This document shows, in pieces, positions 38,155 to 48,589 of a DNA stretch of 64,000 bases. Origin of the DNA: Siphonodentalium dalli (Eukaryota; Mollusca; Scaphopoda; Gadilida; Siphonodentaliidae); NCBI GenBank assembly GCA_032622095.1, contig CP136065.1, positions 95,551,343 to 95,615,342 of the forward strand, given 5' to 3'. The stretch's first letter is position 1; each line of letters begins with the position of its first letter. A program made the translations under genes and the position numbers. The notes under the pieces were generated by a model. That model was not told where the DNA came from and searched no databases. It saw only the letters and a program-made list of their open reading frames with translations.

Positions 38155-40585
38155 AGAAAGATAAGCAAAACACTTAAAACCTAGCGATATTTTGGGAGAG
38201 TGATTCGCGGTGACCCATGCACCAAGACAGAAATCTTGGGTGGGAAGGAATAGCGAGCACTTTGGGCAATTTGGTCACTGACAGCACCACAGTGCTATGT
38301 CGTACTCAACACGGTGATGGCAGTTTTATTTACTAGGGAGTCTGATGTGGACCCGGAAGATTTGGAAGGTGTGTTCCCCTGTCCAAGAACCCACGTTGGT
38401 ATGGTTTTGGGGGTTATAAAATGATATGACATATACATAACGATGAGGATGAAAAAATATCTAGACCTTATTTTTTGTGTCTTATGCTTTGCTCTCTTTT
38501 TCTTTCTTTCATCTGATCTTAGTGTTGGTTGTGGTGGTCGTGGTGGCAAGCTGGTAGCTGCGAGCCGAGTGTTGTTAATCAGTTGTTTCATTCAGCTATG
38601 ATATCCTTGGATTTATGTACCAAACTACTGGTCACAATATCTGCCAGCTCCGCCGCCAAGATGGAGTAGATGGAGCCGCTGCTGGTGGAGTTGGATGACA
38701 CCGGGCTGTGGTGCTACTTCTGAATCCAGATTCTCCCTCGAAATAACGACTCAGAGTCATTGTTTGGTGGGAGAATCTGTATTCAGAATCCTAAACCGAT
38801 TACGGGGCGGGGCTAAATCGAGATGACACGGATTCTAGGTCAGATTTTGAAATCCACGTGGTCTCCGATAGCATGTTTAATGTTCTCCCAGCGTCAAACA
38901 TGGCTCATGTATTTGAAACAAGTATCACTTGATTCTTATATTTATAAAGTTCATGTTTGTTGTGAAAGTCATGCTTTTCTTCTACATGGCACCTAATTCG
39001 ACTTAATCGCATCTTTTGTCAACTTAAAGTGTGTTTATTGATTAGGGCAAGCATTTCTAACAGATCTAGATCTCCTGAATCCGTCCCTTGTGTACACATT
39101 ATTGCAGATATAAACTATCCATATCAAAGAATTTTAAATGAGGAGACAAATTCGTGTTATCTTGTGTAAACGGGGAGAATATTACTGACATTAGCAGAAT
39201 AAAAATGTTATTGATAGTAACGCCGGGGAGCACTTCGGTTAATGGCGAACTTGAAGCAAATCATTGTCAATTTCATTGTCACTTTCATCATGTTCATTTC
39301 ATAATTCGATCCATAGAATACAGCCCGAACGCATCATCTGTTCCCCGAAAATCATTCCTGTCCCGTTTTATGTTCCACTTCGATTTTGATCATGTCCCCC
39401 TCCGGTGCTGATTTTAAAATGTTTTTGAAGATGAAAAGGCTGGAAAACTTAGACAAAATGGCAGATATGTGAGTTTGTATTTTGGTCATTGTGAGGGTGA
39501 TAAATAAATATAGCTCGCGTCGAACTGTTATTTCACTCTTATTTTCGTTAAAATAGCATTTCAACTAATTCAAGTGTTAATACAATGCAAAAATGTCGAG
39601 TTGATTTCTTTCCAGCTGACATATCGTCAATGAATCTTCAGATTTATAATAACTGGGTGCCATTAGTTATGCATGCATCAAATCAGCATGATCCTATAAT
39701 CGTTTCCATGCGAAAAATGCAGGGAAATTTCACCCGAAAATGTTCCACTTCTTATACGATTTTTGTTTCCCTGATCGCTTCTGTGCTGCCCCACTTCTTT
39801 GGTGATTAATCAAATTTATGAGGGCTAAAAACTCATCGAAATCAGGCCATATTCTCTACTTCTATGACAACCCGTTATTATAGGTATGTCCTGACCACGC
39901 ACGAGTTTGATTCGCGAAAAAAAGAGGAATATATTTTACGCAACAAACCCAAATTCTGATATAACAAATTATTTAGGCCAATATGTTTTCTGTCAAACTG
40001 CTATAGAAATTAAAGGGGCTTCAAAATTGGTTCTGCGGGATAGCATTTCAGGAAGAAGTGGTTGCAGAAATTGGCGATCCGTGACGGGATGCATGGGGTG
40101 GAGGGGGGGGGGGGGGGATCAAAATTGGCAAGACCGTTTTCGTCGCCGATTTCTATCAAACTCAGTTGAAAGCATTACCCTGATACGACTAATACAGCTA
40201 TGTTATTTGGAATTGCCTACGTGGCTTCGCCCGATTCCGTGGTTGGTGGGGATACCACCGGGGGCCAATAATTAAGAAAATAACATAAAATAAAATGGTG
40301 TTGTTACCAATTTCAATCAAATCTCGATCTCTGTAATACTGAGAATATGATAGTGTGATTCAAAATTGCTCAATATTTAGTGCTATGGATTGTATTTTAT
40401 TCCTTCGATGTTATACGTTATGACATAGTTATATCTGCCAGATCTAGAATATATTATTTACACTGTTATCAAACCCTTTGATTGAACATATATAGTACAT
40501 GCTCGCTCTAGTCTAGTGATCAAAGTAGATTGATGCACTAAGGAAACATAAACTAATTCAGAGTAATTATGTGCCATAAACACTA
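38155..40585 (+). other. unassigned; no recognised gene upstream of the PLE
   Basis: 38728-38785 contains a small inverted repeat (CAGATTCTCCC and GGGAGAATCTG). A poly-G run sits at about 40100-40117. Several 70-120-codon frames on both strands lack domains or consistent codon use. The PLE 5' end must lie here, but I could not place it. Confidence 0.4.
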
Positions 40586-41899
40586 ATGATTTGTGATCCC
40601 CCGACAGTAATAACATCGGCGGTAATTCTGAAATATGAGTCAGGGCGAAAGAAGACATTCCGACCAGTGCTCCCCTGTGAGGATGTCTTCAATTCGCTTA
40701 AAGCGGACGCTTTTCAGTGGGGTTTAAACTCCATGAAAACTTTGGTAAATTATTATCGGAAAACGGAATCAGAAATTGAAGTCAAGGTTCTTTCGGCTCT
40801 TTCTTCTAAAACCCTTGACTTCGACCGAGCACGTGACACGGCATTAAAATGGGGACTGAAGAATTTTGGCACCAAATTAACCAATGAGACAAAATCAAAG
40901 TTCTTGAGCATCTGTGGTAATCTTCAGTCCTCGATAGGTACACGAGTTGGCGTCCAAACTCATACAAACAAACGTGGTCGGTCACCCTCCCCTCCCCCAC
41001 TAATCGCTCGCCAGCTTCAATTTCAGGATAGTCCAGGCAGGGATCAGACAACGTCGTCGTCTGTGAGATCCACACCAAAACGCGTCAAAGCCACACCACA
41101 GCCACAGAGACCTGCACCAAAACCACGGACGTCACGCATATCCACTCCACCAAATACATCACTTCAAAATTCACCAGCCAAGAAAACAACACCACCAAAG
41201 CACATCTCTTCCAGCCCTCCTTCGCCTGTTGGTTCCATTGCTTCGATGACATCGCCAGCGATTTCAACATCATCACCATCGTATGCCGAGGTATTATCAA
41301 CATCACCTAAGGTATCCAAATTTTATAAATTTCGTCAACCTGGCCCTAAGAAGGATTGGTCCTTCCCTAAACAGATAAAAAACCCTGTTGTTATTTTAGG
41401 CTCTTCTAATGTGTCCCGGATCGATGTCGATCCTCCCAAAAATGTTTGTATTGCTTCTTACCCAGGTGGCAATTTAGGTCATTTCTGCAACATGGCCCAC
41501 AAACTGAAATCGAAGCCAGAAAAGACACCTCGACACGTCATCATCAACATTGGCATCAACAACCGAGAGGACTGGAAGACAGACAACGACAAAGGCAAAA
41601 CAGCAGGCACCACAGCTAAAAGCAGGGTAACTAACATGGTTAGTAATTTCCGAAAAGTTTTTCCTAATGCGACACTTCATTTTCAGGAAATAAATATCTC
41701 ATTCAGTTTAGATTCTAGGGACCAGGATGTTCTGCGTGCCATTAACAGCCAAGCTCGTCAGACACAGAACCTCAAGGTCATACAGGCAATACCCCCCCGC
41801 GACTTTCACGTGGAGAATGACAACATCCACTGGACATCACAGACGGCGGCGAAAATCTACCAAGGCTGGACCAACATCTTTAAAGGTCATTTAAACTAA
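40586..41899 (+). CDS. PLE ORF1: basic, Pro/Ser-rich protein with C-terminal SGNH-hydrolase-like domain
   Basis: 437 residues from the first ATG after an in-frame TAA at 40577. Residues 1-120 form an unrecognised, probably helical region. Residues 125-245 are a low-complexity Lys/Arg/Pro/Ser/Thr linker, suited to nucleic-acid binding. Residues ~265-437 resemble an SGNH/GDSL esterase: block I G272-S-S-N, block II-like PGG at 293-295, block III G323-I-N-N326, block V D412-N-I-H415. Hydrolase-type ORF1 domains are known in CR1-group LINEs; I do not know one as standard in PLEs. The last two sense codons form part of the slippery heptamer at 41890-41896. Activity is inferred from motifs only, and block I is GSSN, not GDSL. 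Confidence 0.8.
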   Translation: MICDPPTVITSAVILKYESGRKKTFRPVLPCEDVFNSLKADAFQWGLNSMKTLVNYYRKTESEIEVKVLSALSSKTLDFDRARDTALKWGLKNFGTKLTNETKSKFLSICGNLQSSIGTRVGVQTHTNKRGRSPSPPPLIARQLQFQDSPGRDQTTSSSVRSTPKRVKATPQPQRPAPKPRTSRISTPPNTSLQNSPAKKTTPPKHISSSPPSPVGSIASMTSPAISTSSPSYAEVLSTSPKVSKFYKFRQPGPKKDWSFPKQIKNPVVILGSSNVSRIDVDPPKNVCIASYPGGNLGHFCNMAHKLKSKPEKTPRHVIINIGINNREDWKTDNDKGKTAGTTAKSRVTNMVSNFRKVFPNATLHFQEINISFSLDSRDQDVLRAINSQARQTQNLKVIQAIPPRDFHVENDNIHWTSQTAAKIYQGWTNIFKGHLN

Positions 41900-44262
41900 T
41901 TCCTCAGAAGGGCATCAGCCATGCGGAAAGAGTCGGTCTCGGCACCGAGATAGTCAATCTTGTACCCGACCTTTCCCTGAGCGCTGGCGAGAAATCAATA
42001 CTTAGGTATGGTCTAACCTTTGTTCCTACCCCACCCGATCTCAAAGAAACACCACATGTTGTTGAGACGGAGGATGGAACATTGGTTTTACCAGACTCTA
42101 TGTATGCCATGGAAATGAACGGCGGTCCAGCAAGCATGCAATTTAGGGAAGTAACAGCTATGGCTGATTTCTTTCGCAATTCGACAGGTTTAAAAGATCA
42201 ATTTAAAGAACCTTCGATATGGACCCCCTCTGATCGCCAGATTGACCACTCCATTCCCGAGGTCGCTGGCTTAGTCAAAACCGACATCACAAATTTACCA
42301 AAATTTCACAACGAGGATAACCTCACTAAAGTTGAAAGAACTGCACTAAAAACTCTTCGCAGCAATAAAAACATTGTAATCAAACCTTGTGACAAAGGCA
42401 GCTCGCTCGTCATCATGTCTAAAGAAAATTACATTCTAGAAGCGACGCGCCAATTAAGCAACACTAAATATTACAAACCATTGGATGGGCCAATTTGGAA
42501 ATCCAATGTTTTAAAATTCAATCTCATTCTCAAAAGCTTGCTGGACCAGGACGTTTTAAAGAAAAAACATGTTCAGTATCTAATTGCAAAACCTGAATCC
42601 AATAATAGGACATTTTATTTGCTACCTAAAATACACAAACCTTTGAGCTGTTGGACTAATCCATACACACCACCCGGTCGCCCCATCATCAGCGACGTGG
42701 CTTCGGAGTCGTACCACATTTCGGAGTTTATTGATTTCTATTTGAAACCAATTGCTACCCGCCATCCGAGCTATCTAAAAGACACGGAGGACTTCCTCAT
42801 TAAATTGTCGAAAATTGAAGTTCCATCTTCTGCTTACCTAATTAGTCTCGACGTGGAATCTATGTATACAAATATTGGAATCGATGCCGGATTAAAGTCA
42901 ATTAAGAATGCATTTGATTTCCACCATGATCCTCATAGACCTGGAGATGAACTACTTCAATTATTAGAACTTTCTCTTAAAGGGAATGACTTTGAATTTA
43001 ATGGACGATATTATTTACAGGTCTCCGGCTGCAGTATGGGCAAGAAGTTTAGTCCTAATTTTGCCTCAATTTTTGTTGCAGAGTGGGAGAAAGGCGCCCT
43101 GGCCAAATCTGATAAACAACCATTAGCCTATTATAGATTCTTGGACGACATATTTATCATTTGGACTCATGGTCTGGATGAGTTTAGGGTGTTCTTGGAC
43201 ATCTTGAACAGTCATGACGAATCAATCAAACTCAAAGAATCAATATCGCAAACCAGCATTGATTTCCTTGATTTAACAATATTTAAGGGCCCACAATTTA
43301 CATCATGCAACATTTTAGATACAAAACTTTTTACGAAACCAACGGATTCTCACCAGCTACTTCATCGTAAATCTTTCCATCCGCCAAAACTTTTCAATGG
43401 ATTGATTAAATCTCAAATCATTCGATATCACCGGAACTGCACGAACAGAAGCGACCTAAATCAAGCTTGTTCAGTGCTTTTCCAGGCTTTACGACCGCGC
43501 GGCTACTCTAGTAGATTACTGCGCCAAGTAAAGTCCGAAACTCTCAGAGAATTGAACTCGTCACGCCATGACCCAAAATCGACTGAACCAACAAGGATAC
43601 GGCACAACCGGCCGGTGTTGGGTAATGGTTCAGCCTCATTTTGTCACAAAAAACGATGTTACATCAATACAATAGGATATATCAATACTAGTAACACTTT
43701 CACCAGCGAACAAACACGCATATCGTATCAAATGCATAGCGAACTTAATTGTGATTCTAAAAATGTAATTTACTTAATCACATGCAAAAGATGCCGTATA
43801 CAATATGTTGGACAAACAAAAACCTCTCTCAAAGTTAGAATGTCTAATCATCTTTCCAGTGTTCGCAAAAAACTCGACATGCAAATTTCCGATCATTTCA
43901 ACTCATCTAATCATGACATTAAATCCCATTTCAGCTTTCAGCCAATAGAACAGACACCAATTCTAGCCGACGAAGACCAAACCGATTCAATACGCCTAGA
44001 ACGCGAAAATCATTGGATGGGCGTACTTAAAACATATCTTCCGTTCGGACTTAACATTGACTACAAAGGTGTTTCTCGAAATTTCTTGTGCTTTCCTCTG
44101 ATCTACAATCGTAGAAATGTTGAAATCGCAAACATTTTCAGAAAAAACTTTGCATTATTAAACACTAAATTGACCGAGCCTCTCGACAAACGGGTTATTA
44201 TTGCCTACAAGAAAAATCCCAGTTTGAGAGATATGCTCGTTCGATCTAGACTCAGACCTTGA
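41884..44262 (+). CDS. PLE ORF2: reverse transcriptase plus GIY-YIG endonuclease
   Basis: The frame is open from just after a TAA at 41881-41883 and has no ATG until about 42100. PLE-type N-terminal coding (LSxGEKSILRYGLTFVPTP-like, ~41980-42035) is already present upstream, so translation probably enters by -1 frameshifting from ORF1. A frame beginning at the TTG at 42082 would be 726 residues, and in that numbering: KPCDKGSSLVIM (101-112), FYLLPKIHKP (178-187), motif A SLDVESMYTNIG with Asp257, motif B GCSMGKKFSPNFAS, motif C FLDD (D355-D356). The GIY-YIG domain spans ~560-655, with VIYLITC, QYVGQT, Arg586 and Glu640/642, and the PLE CCHH-like set C568, C571, H590 and H605 or H611. Catalyses target-primed cDNA synthesis and DNA nicking. 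No inactivating change is seen. Confidence 0.9.
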   Translation, partial: RSFKLIPQKGISHAERVGLGTEIVNLVPDLSLSAGEKSILRYGLTFVPTPPDLKETPHVVETEDGTLVLPDSMYAMEMNGGPASMQFREVTAMADFFRNSTGLKDQFKEPSIWTPSDRQIDHSIPEVAGLVKTDITNLPKFHNEDNLTKVERTALKTLRSNKNIVIKPCDKGSSLVIMSKENYILEATRQLSNTKYYKPLDGPIWKSNVLKFNLILKSLLDQDVLKKKHVQYLIAKPESNNRTFYLLPKIHKPLSCWTNPYTPPGRPIISDVASESYHISEFIDFYLKPIATRHPSYLKDTEDFLIKLSKIEVPSSAYLISLDVESMYTNIGIDAGLKSIKNAFDFHHDPHRPGDELLQLLELSLKGNDFEFNGRYYLQVSGCSMGKKFSPNFASIFVAEWEKGALAKSDKQPLAYYRFLDDIFIIWTHGLDEFRVFLDILNSHDESIKLKESISQTSIDFLDLTIFKGPQFTSCNILDTKLFTKPTDSHQLLHRKSFHPPKLFNGLIKSQIIRYHRNCTNRSDLNQACSVLFQALRPRGYSSRLLRQVKSETLRELNSSRHDPKSTEPTRIRHNRPVLGNGSASFCHKKRCYINTIGYINTSNTFTSEQTRISYQMHSELNCDSKNVIYLITCKRCRIQYVGQTKTSLKVRMSNHLSSVRKKLDMQISDHFNSSNHDIKSHFSFQPIEQTPILADEDQTDSIRLERENHWMGVLKTYLPFGLNIDYKGVSRNFLCFPLIYNRRNVEIANIFRKNFALLNTKLTEPLDKRVIIAYKKNPSLRDMLVRSRLRP
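41890..41896 (+). promoter_or_regulatory. -1 programmed frameshift heptamer TTTAAAC
   Basis: T TTA AAC is in register with ORF1 (TTA 41891-41893, AAC 41894-41896) and is followed at once by the ORF1 stop TAA. A -1 slip continues straight into ORF2 (about 1,225 residues fused). This is a classic X XXY YYZ site. A downstream stimulatory structure was not established by eye. Confidence 0.7.
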
Positions 44263-44334
44263 TTAACACGCAGTTCAATTAGCTTTTAGCTTATGTCAAC
44301 ACCATTATCCTTAGTTTGTGCTCAACACAATATT

Positions 44335-44525
44335 TTATGTCAATTTCCGACACAACCCAAACAAATTTAGCTAGTTCCATCTTTGAATGGCAACAATGCT
44401 CAACAAATTATTCAATGTCAATTTCCGACACAACCTAACAAAATTGATGTCAATTTCTGACACAACCTAACAAAATTTATGTCAATTTCCGACACAACCT
44501 AACAAAATTTAGCTAGTTCCATAGA
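44335..44525 (+). repeat. PLE 3' tandem repeats, ~32 bp
   Basis: ATGTCAATTTCCGACACAAC followed by CYAACAAAATT occurs four times; TTTAGCTAGTTCCAT closes the first and last. The last three copies are contiguous. Such 3' repeats may be part of the retroelement end. Confidence 0.8.
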
Positions 44526-44540
44526 AATAATTACATAAGA

Positions 44541-44578
44541 AATCGGATTCCGACCTGTGCCCGCGCTCTCCACACTTT

Positions 44579-44613
<35 letters not shown>

Positions 44614-44650
44614 GAAAGTGTGGAGAGCGCTGGCACAGGTCGGTTATCCG

Positions 44651-44655
<5 letters not shown>
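44541..44655. repeat. inverted repeat with (AT)n loop
   Basis: 44541-44582 (AATCGGATTCCGACCTGTGC...) pairs with about 44611-44653 with only about three mismatches. The loop is a TA microsatellite. It lies between the PLE and the first Helitron-like element. It is possibly a MITE. Confidence 0.8.
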
Positions 44656-44681
<26 letters not shown>

Positions 44682-44683
<2 letters not shown>

Positions 44684-45442
44684 TATTATATATTTTGGAA
44701 GATCTGTTTGTGTGTTTGTGTGTTTGTGTGTTTGTGTGTAATCGATGGACTCGAAAATGGCCCAGCCGATTTCGATGAAACTTGGTATGTGGAGGTATTT
44801 TCGGGCCAGGAGCAACATAGGCCTATTAATTTGTCCGTGCGAGGTCAACTTTTCACGTGCCGAGGTCAAATCTGTTTTTACGCCGTTTTGCGCTAATATA
44901 TTTCAGTTCGGTGCTTACAAATCGATTCGAAACAGCGCGAATAATAACATGCCAGTCATAATAATGACACTATGAGAATCTTTCGTGTTTCCTCTTTCCA
45001 ACGATATATAATATTTATGTATCCGTTTTAGTTATCTGCCTCAATTATTAAGAAGAAGTGGTACGATCTTCTATCAGGGTAAAAACAATGCGTAACTTCT
45101 ATGACGTCGTTAGAGGTCATAAAGTTAGATCACGTTAACTCTTCTCCGGCCGATGCATTTGACTGTTTCAGACGTCTTGGCGATATCTCGGGCACCGATG
45201 GTAATTTATCTTTACGTTGAAACTTGATAATTAATGAGCGTGTGTATATGAGGCGCGTTTATATACTTGAGTGGAAATCAAATCGGGTTAAAAGGTCAAA
45301 TCGGGTAAAACCGGATGGATTTCGACGGGTACTTTTGTTCGGGCAGTGTTTTGGACGGGTCAAATCGTGACCCCACTTGACCTTGGCCTTCAAAATAGAC
45401 AATTCAAGGTCAAACCCCGGACGAAGTCGGGTCACCTTCTAG
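44682..45442 (+). mobile_element. Helitron-like non-autonomous element A
   Basis: It starts TCTATTATATATTTTGGAAG and ends CCGGACGAAGTCGGGTCACC-TTCTAG. That is 5'-TC, a short GC hairpin (GAC...GTC with flanking CCC/GGG), then CTAG-3', inserted at A|T within TA repeats. 761 bp, no coding capacity. Contains a (GTTTGTGT)n tract near the 5' end. About 95% identical by eye to element B. Confidence 0.6.
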
Positions 45443-45987
45443 TATATATATATATCTATTATATATTTTGAAAGATCTGTGTGTGTGTGTGTGTGTATCT
45501 GTGGGTGTGTGTGTAATCGATGGACTCAAAAACGGCTCAGCCAATTTCGATGAAACTTGGTATGTGGGGGTATTTTCGGGCCACGAGTAACATAGGCCTA
45601 TTAATTTGTTCGTGCGAGGTCAACTTTTCACGTGCCGAGGTCAAATCTGTTTTTACGCTGTGTTACGGGACTTTCATTTGAGTTCGGTGCTTACAAATCG
45701 ATTCGAAACAGCGCGAATAATAACATGCCAGTCATAATAATGAAACTGTGAGAATCTTTCGTGTTTCCTCTTTCCAACGATATATAATGCGTATGTATCC
45801 GTTTTAGTTATCTGCCTCAATTATTAAGAAGAAGTGGTACGATCTTCTATCAGGGTAAAAACAATGCGTAACTTCTATGACGTCGTTAGAGGTCATAAAG
45901 TTAGATCACGTTAACTCTTAACCTGCCGATGCATTTGACTGTTTCAGACGTCTTGGCGATATCTCGGGCACCGATGGTAATTTATCT

Positions 45988-45990
45988 TTA
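45988..45990 (+). other. FB1 target-site duplication TTA (left)
   Basis: TTA here and at 63255-63257 flank the FB1 insertion; the empty site in Helitron-like element A (near 45215-45220) has TTA once. Three-base TWA duplications are typical of PIF/Harbinger-type transposases; the assignment is inference. Confidence 0.75.
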
Positions 45991-47879
45991 TAGTTAGGGA
46001 GCCCGCATATGTTCTATTTACACTTTTGCGTACAAAAGGTTTGACCTCCTAAAGTTGGTACCAATAATGGAACATTCTGAAAAACTGATTTCTTAAGTTG
46101 CGCATTCCTGGGGTTTAGGGGCCGCTGAACCCCAAAAAGTGCCAAAAATCACTTCTATTTACACTTCCGCGTACATCGATGAATTTTGGTTTGATGATAC
46201 TCCTAAGTGTACTGATTAAGAAAACACAACTTAAGAAAGGGATTTTCCTGGGGTTTTCAGATAAGAAAGGGGGTCCCATGCTGAACCCCAAAACGTGACT
46301 TTTCACTTTTTTTTTATACTTTCGCGTACATCCATAATTTTTGGTCTCAAAGTACTTTGATATATACTAATTATAAAAACACAACTTAAGAAGCAACTTT
46401 TCCTGGGGTTTTGAGATAAGAAGGGGTGTCATCGTGTCACCCCTCAAAACTTAAAAAAATCGCTTTTATTTAAATGATTGCATTCGTCCAACATGTGTGT
46501 ATGTGCGTACACCCCTGGAACGTTGCACTATTACAACCAATACATCCCTAAATCGATACGATCAACTTAAGAAATATATATTCATGTCGTTTTCTGATAA
46601 TAACGAGACTTGTTACCCACACCCCCCCCCCCACAACCCGATCCATTTTCTAGAACTATAAGTGAGCCAGTTTTATGAAAATTATAGCGGGAAAATCTAG
46701 TAAAATGTATACAAATGTATATATTTTCGTGAAGCTAAGACATAATGACACTTTTTTGGGCCAAAATTGAAACTCACCATCCAAGATGGTCGCCAAAATG
46801 GCCGCCGGAAGTTGAAAATATGACATTTTTTCACAAATATCTTCTAGATCAATTCATGCTGTTTGGAACTGGTTGAGTAATGAAACTTTATTTTGTGTTT
46901 TGTATATTAACTGATCATTGGAGCAATTAAATATGCAATTATTGGGGTCATAACCCCTTCCGATCCCTCAAAAATTCGATTTTACAGAACGCAGTACAAA
47001 TTTTTTTTTAAATCACAATTGGGATTAGATAGTCATATTTCAACAAGAAATGAAAAGAACATTGTAATGTAAGTGAGACATGTCATTACCTATGAATATT
47101 CCAAATCTCTGGAACCATAAATCTTACCTTGGCTCAAAATGGCTGCGAAAATGGCCGCCAAAATATGGAAAATGGTAAATATTGCCCCAGGGTGTCCTGC
47201 AATCGCTTACAAGTTGTGGTTGATGTACACAATTGGCTAATCTGTTTTCTATACATTGCATACTAACATGTTTGATGCACCATTGATCATTTTTACTATT
47301 GTCACCACTGACATCACCAGAAATATTTTTCTCTCACAAACTTGACATAAATATCGGCAAAAATTCACTTTTCAGGGTTCGACCATTTGTTCAAGAAAAA
47401 TGTAACTATCTTTGGATTGAAAGGTGTCTATTGTTTTGGTCTATCTTAAATGTGTCACACTACGGTGTTTATAGACTAAATTGCTCAAGATGGCTTCCAA
47501 AATGGCAACCAAATTTGTAAAAAGTTAAAAATTAACATAACCCGAACACTATTCTCTGCATTATCCGAAAAAGGTGGCAAATTGTGACTCACTTGGTTAT
47601 TGTACGTGTTAGTTACAATGTAGTTAACTGACAACTACGTTCTATTATGTTTGTCCCAGTTCCGTATGGGGCATGACAAATTCATTTTAAAGTTGCAGTA
47701 TGGAATTTTTCGGAGAACCTCTTTTGTGATTCTGGCCATATTATTGAAAGGGAATGGGCAGAACTTTGAGACGGAACTGAGATGAACCATGATATGTGGG
47801 TATTCTGGCCCATTATGATAAAAATTTATCAACTGGATACAGGGTGGAAGCCAAGATGGCAGCCAGGGAGTTTAATACT

Positions 47880-48520
47880 CTATGATCATATATGAGGATA
47901 ATAGGTATACACGGAGTTATTGTATGGTCATGAATAATGTGTGGGTATAAAGGGAGTGCCCTGTTGGTAACGGTGGGACATATATTTATATATGTTGTGG
48001 ATGTGTTATCATTGGTGGTGTATGTGGAGTAAATGTATTATCATGGATGGCGTGTATGAGTATGGCAAGTATGGAACTTATGAGTGGTCGTATGTGCGGA
48101 TATTGGTATATCTGGAAGGGATCACCATTGGTGATGTGCATATGTATACCTGGATTGACTCTATGGTCATGTGTATGGCGAATAGGTATACATGTAGTGG
48201 CTGTATGGTCCATGGTGAGGTGAATATGTATACAATGAGTGACTGTATGATCGTGAATGTAGTGAATATGTATACATAGAGTGACTATATGGTCATGTGT
48301 CGGGTGTAGGTGTATACCTGGTGTTCATGCATGGTGACTCGTGGCTGTATCGTCATTTGTGGTATGTACTGTATAACCAAGTATGTATGGTCAGGTGTAC
48401 TAGTACATGTACGTGTATAAAGTGGGTGACTGTGTTGTCATTTGTGTGGTGTTTATGTACATATGGAGTGACTGGGGTAATGTGTGGGTTGTACATGTGT
48501 ACATTGGGCGGCTATCGCTT
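47880..48520 (+). repeat. FB1 satellite, forward arm (complete copy)
   Basis: Collinear with 640-1245; small unit-level indels only. Confidence 0.75.
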
Positions 48521-48589
48521 TCCACAATAACTCAAGGATATGTTTAATAATCAATAGAGAGGTCATGTCATATCGTGGAAAGCCACCCA

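Larger units (their letters stand above)
40586..44525 (+). mobile_element. Penelope-like retroelement, apparently intact
   Basis: Two long frames without internal stops (ORF1 40586-41899, ORF2 41884-44262) are followed by a 3' tract of tandem ~32-bp repeats. ORF2 has the PLE order RT then GIY-YIG endonuclease. Absence of decay suggests a recent insertion. The exact 5' boundary and any pseudo-LTR could not be seen. Confidence 0.85.

Noticed and set aside
44263-44680. Hammerhead ribozyme, as known in some Penelope-like elements
   Set aside because: No CTGATGA...GAAA core could be found around the PLE; the stem near 44541 lacks the catalytic bases.
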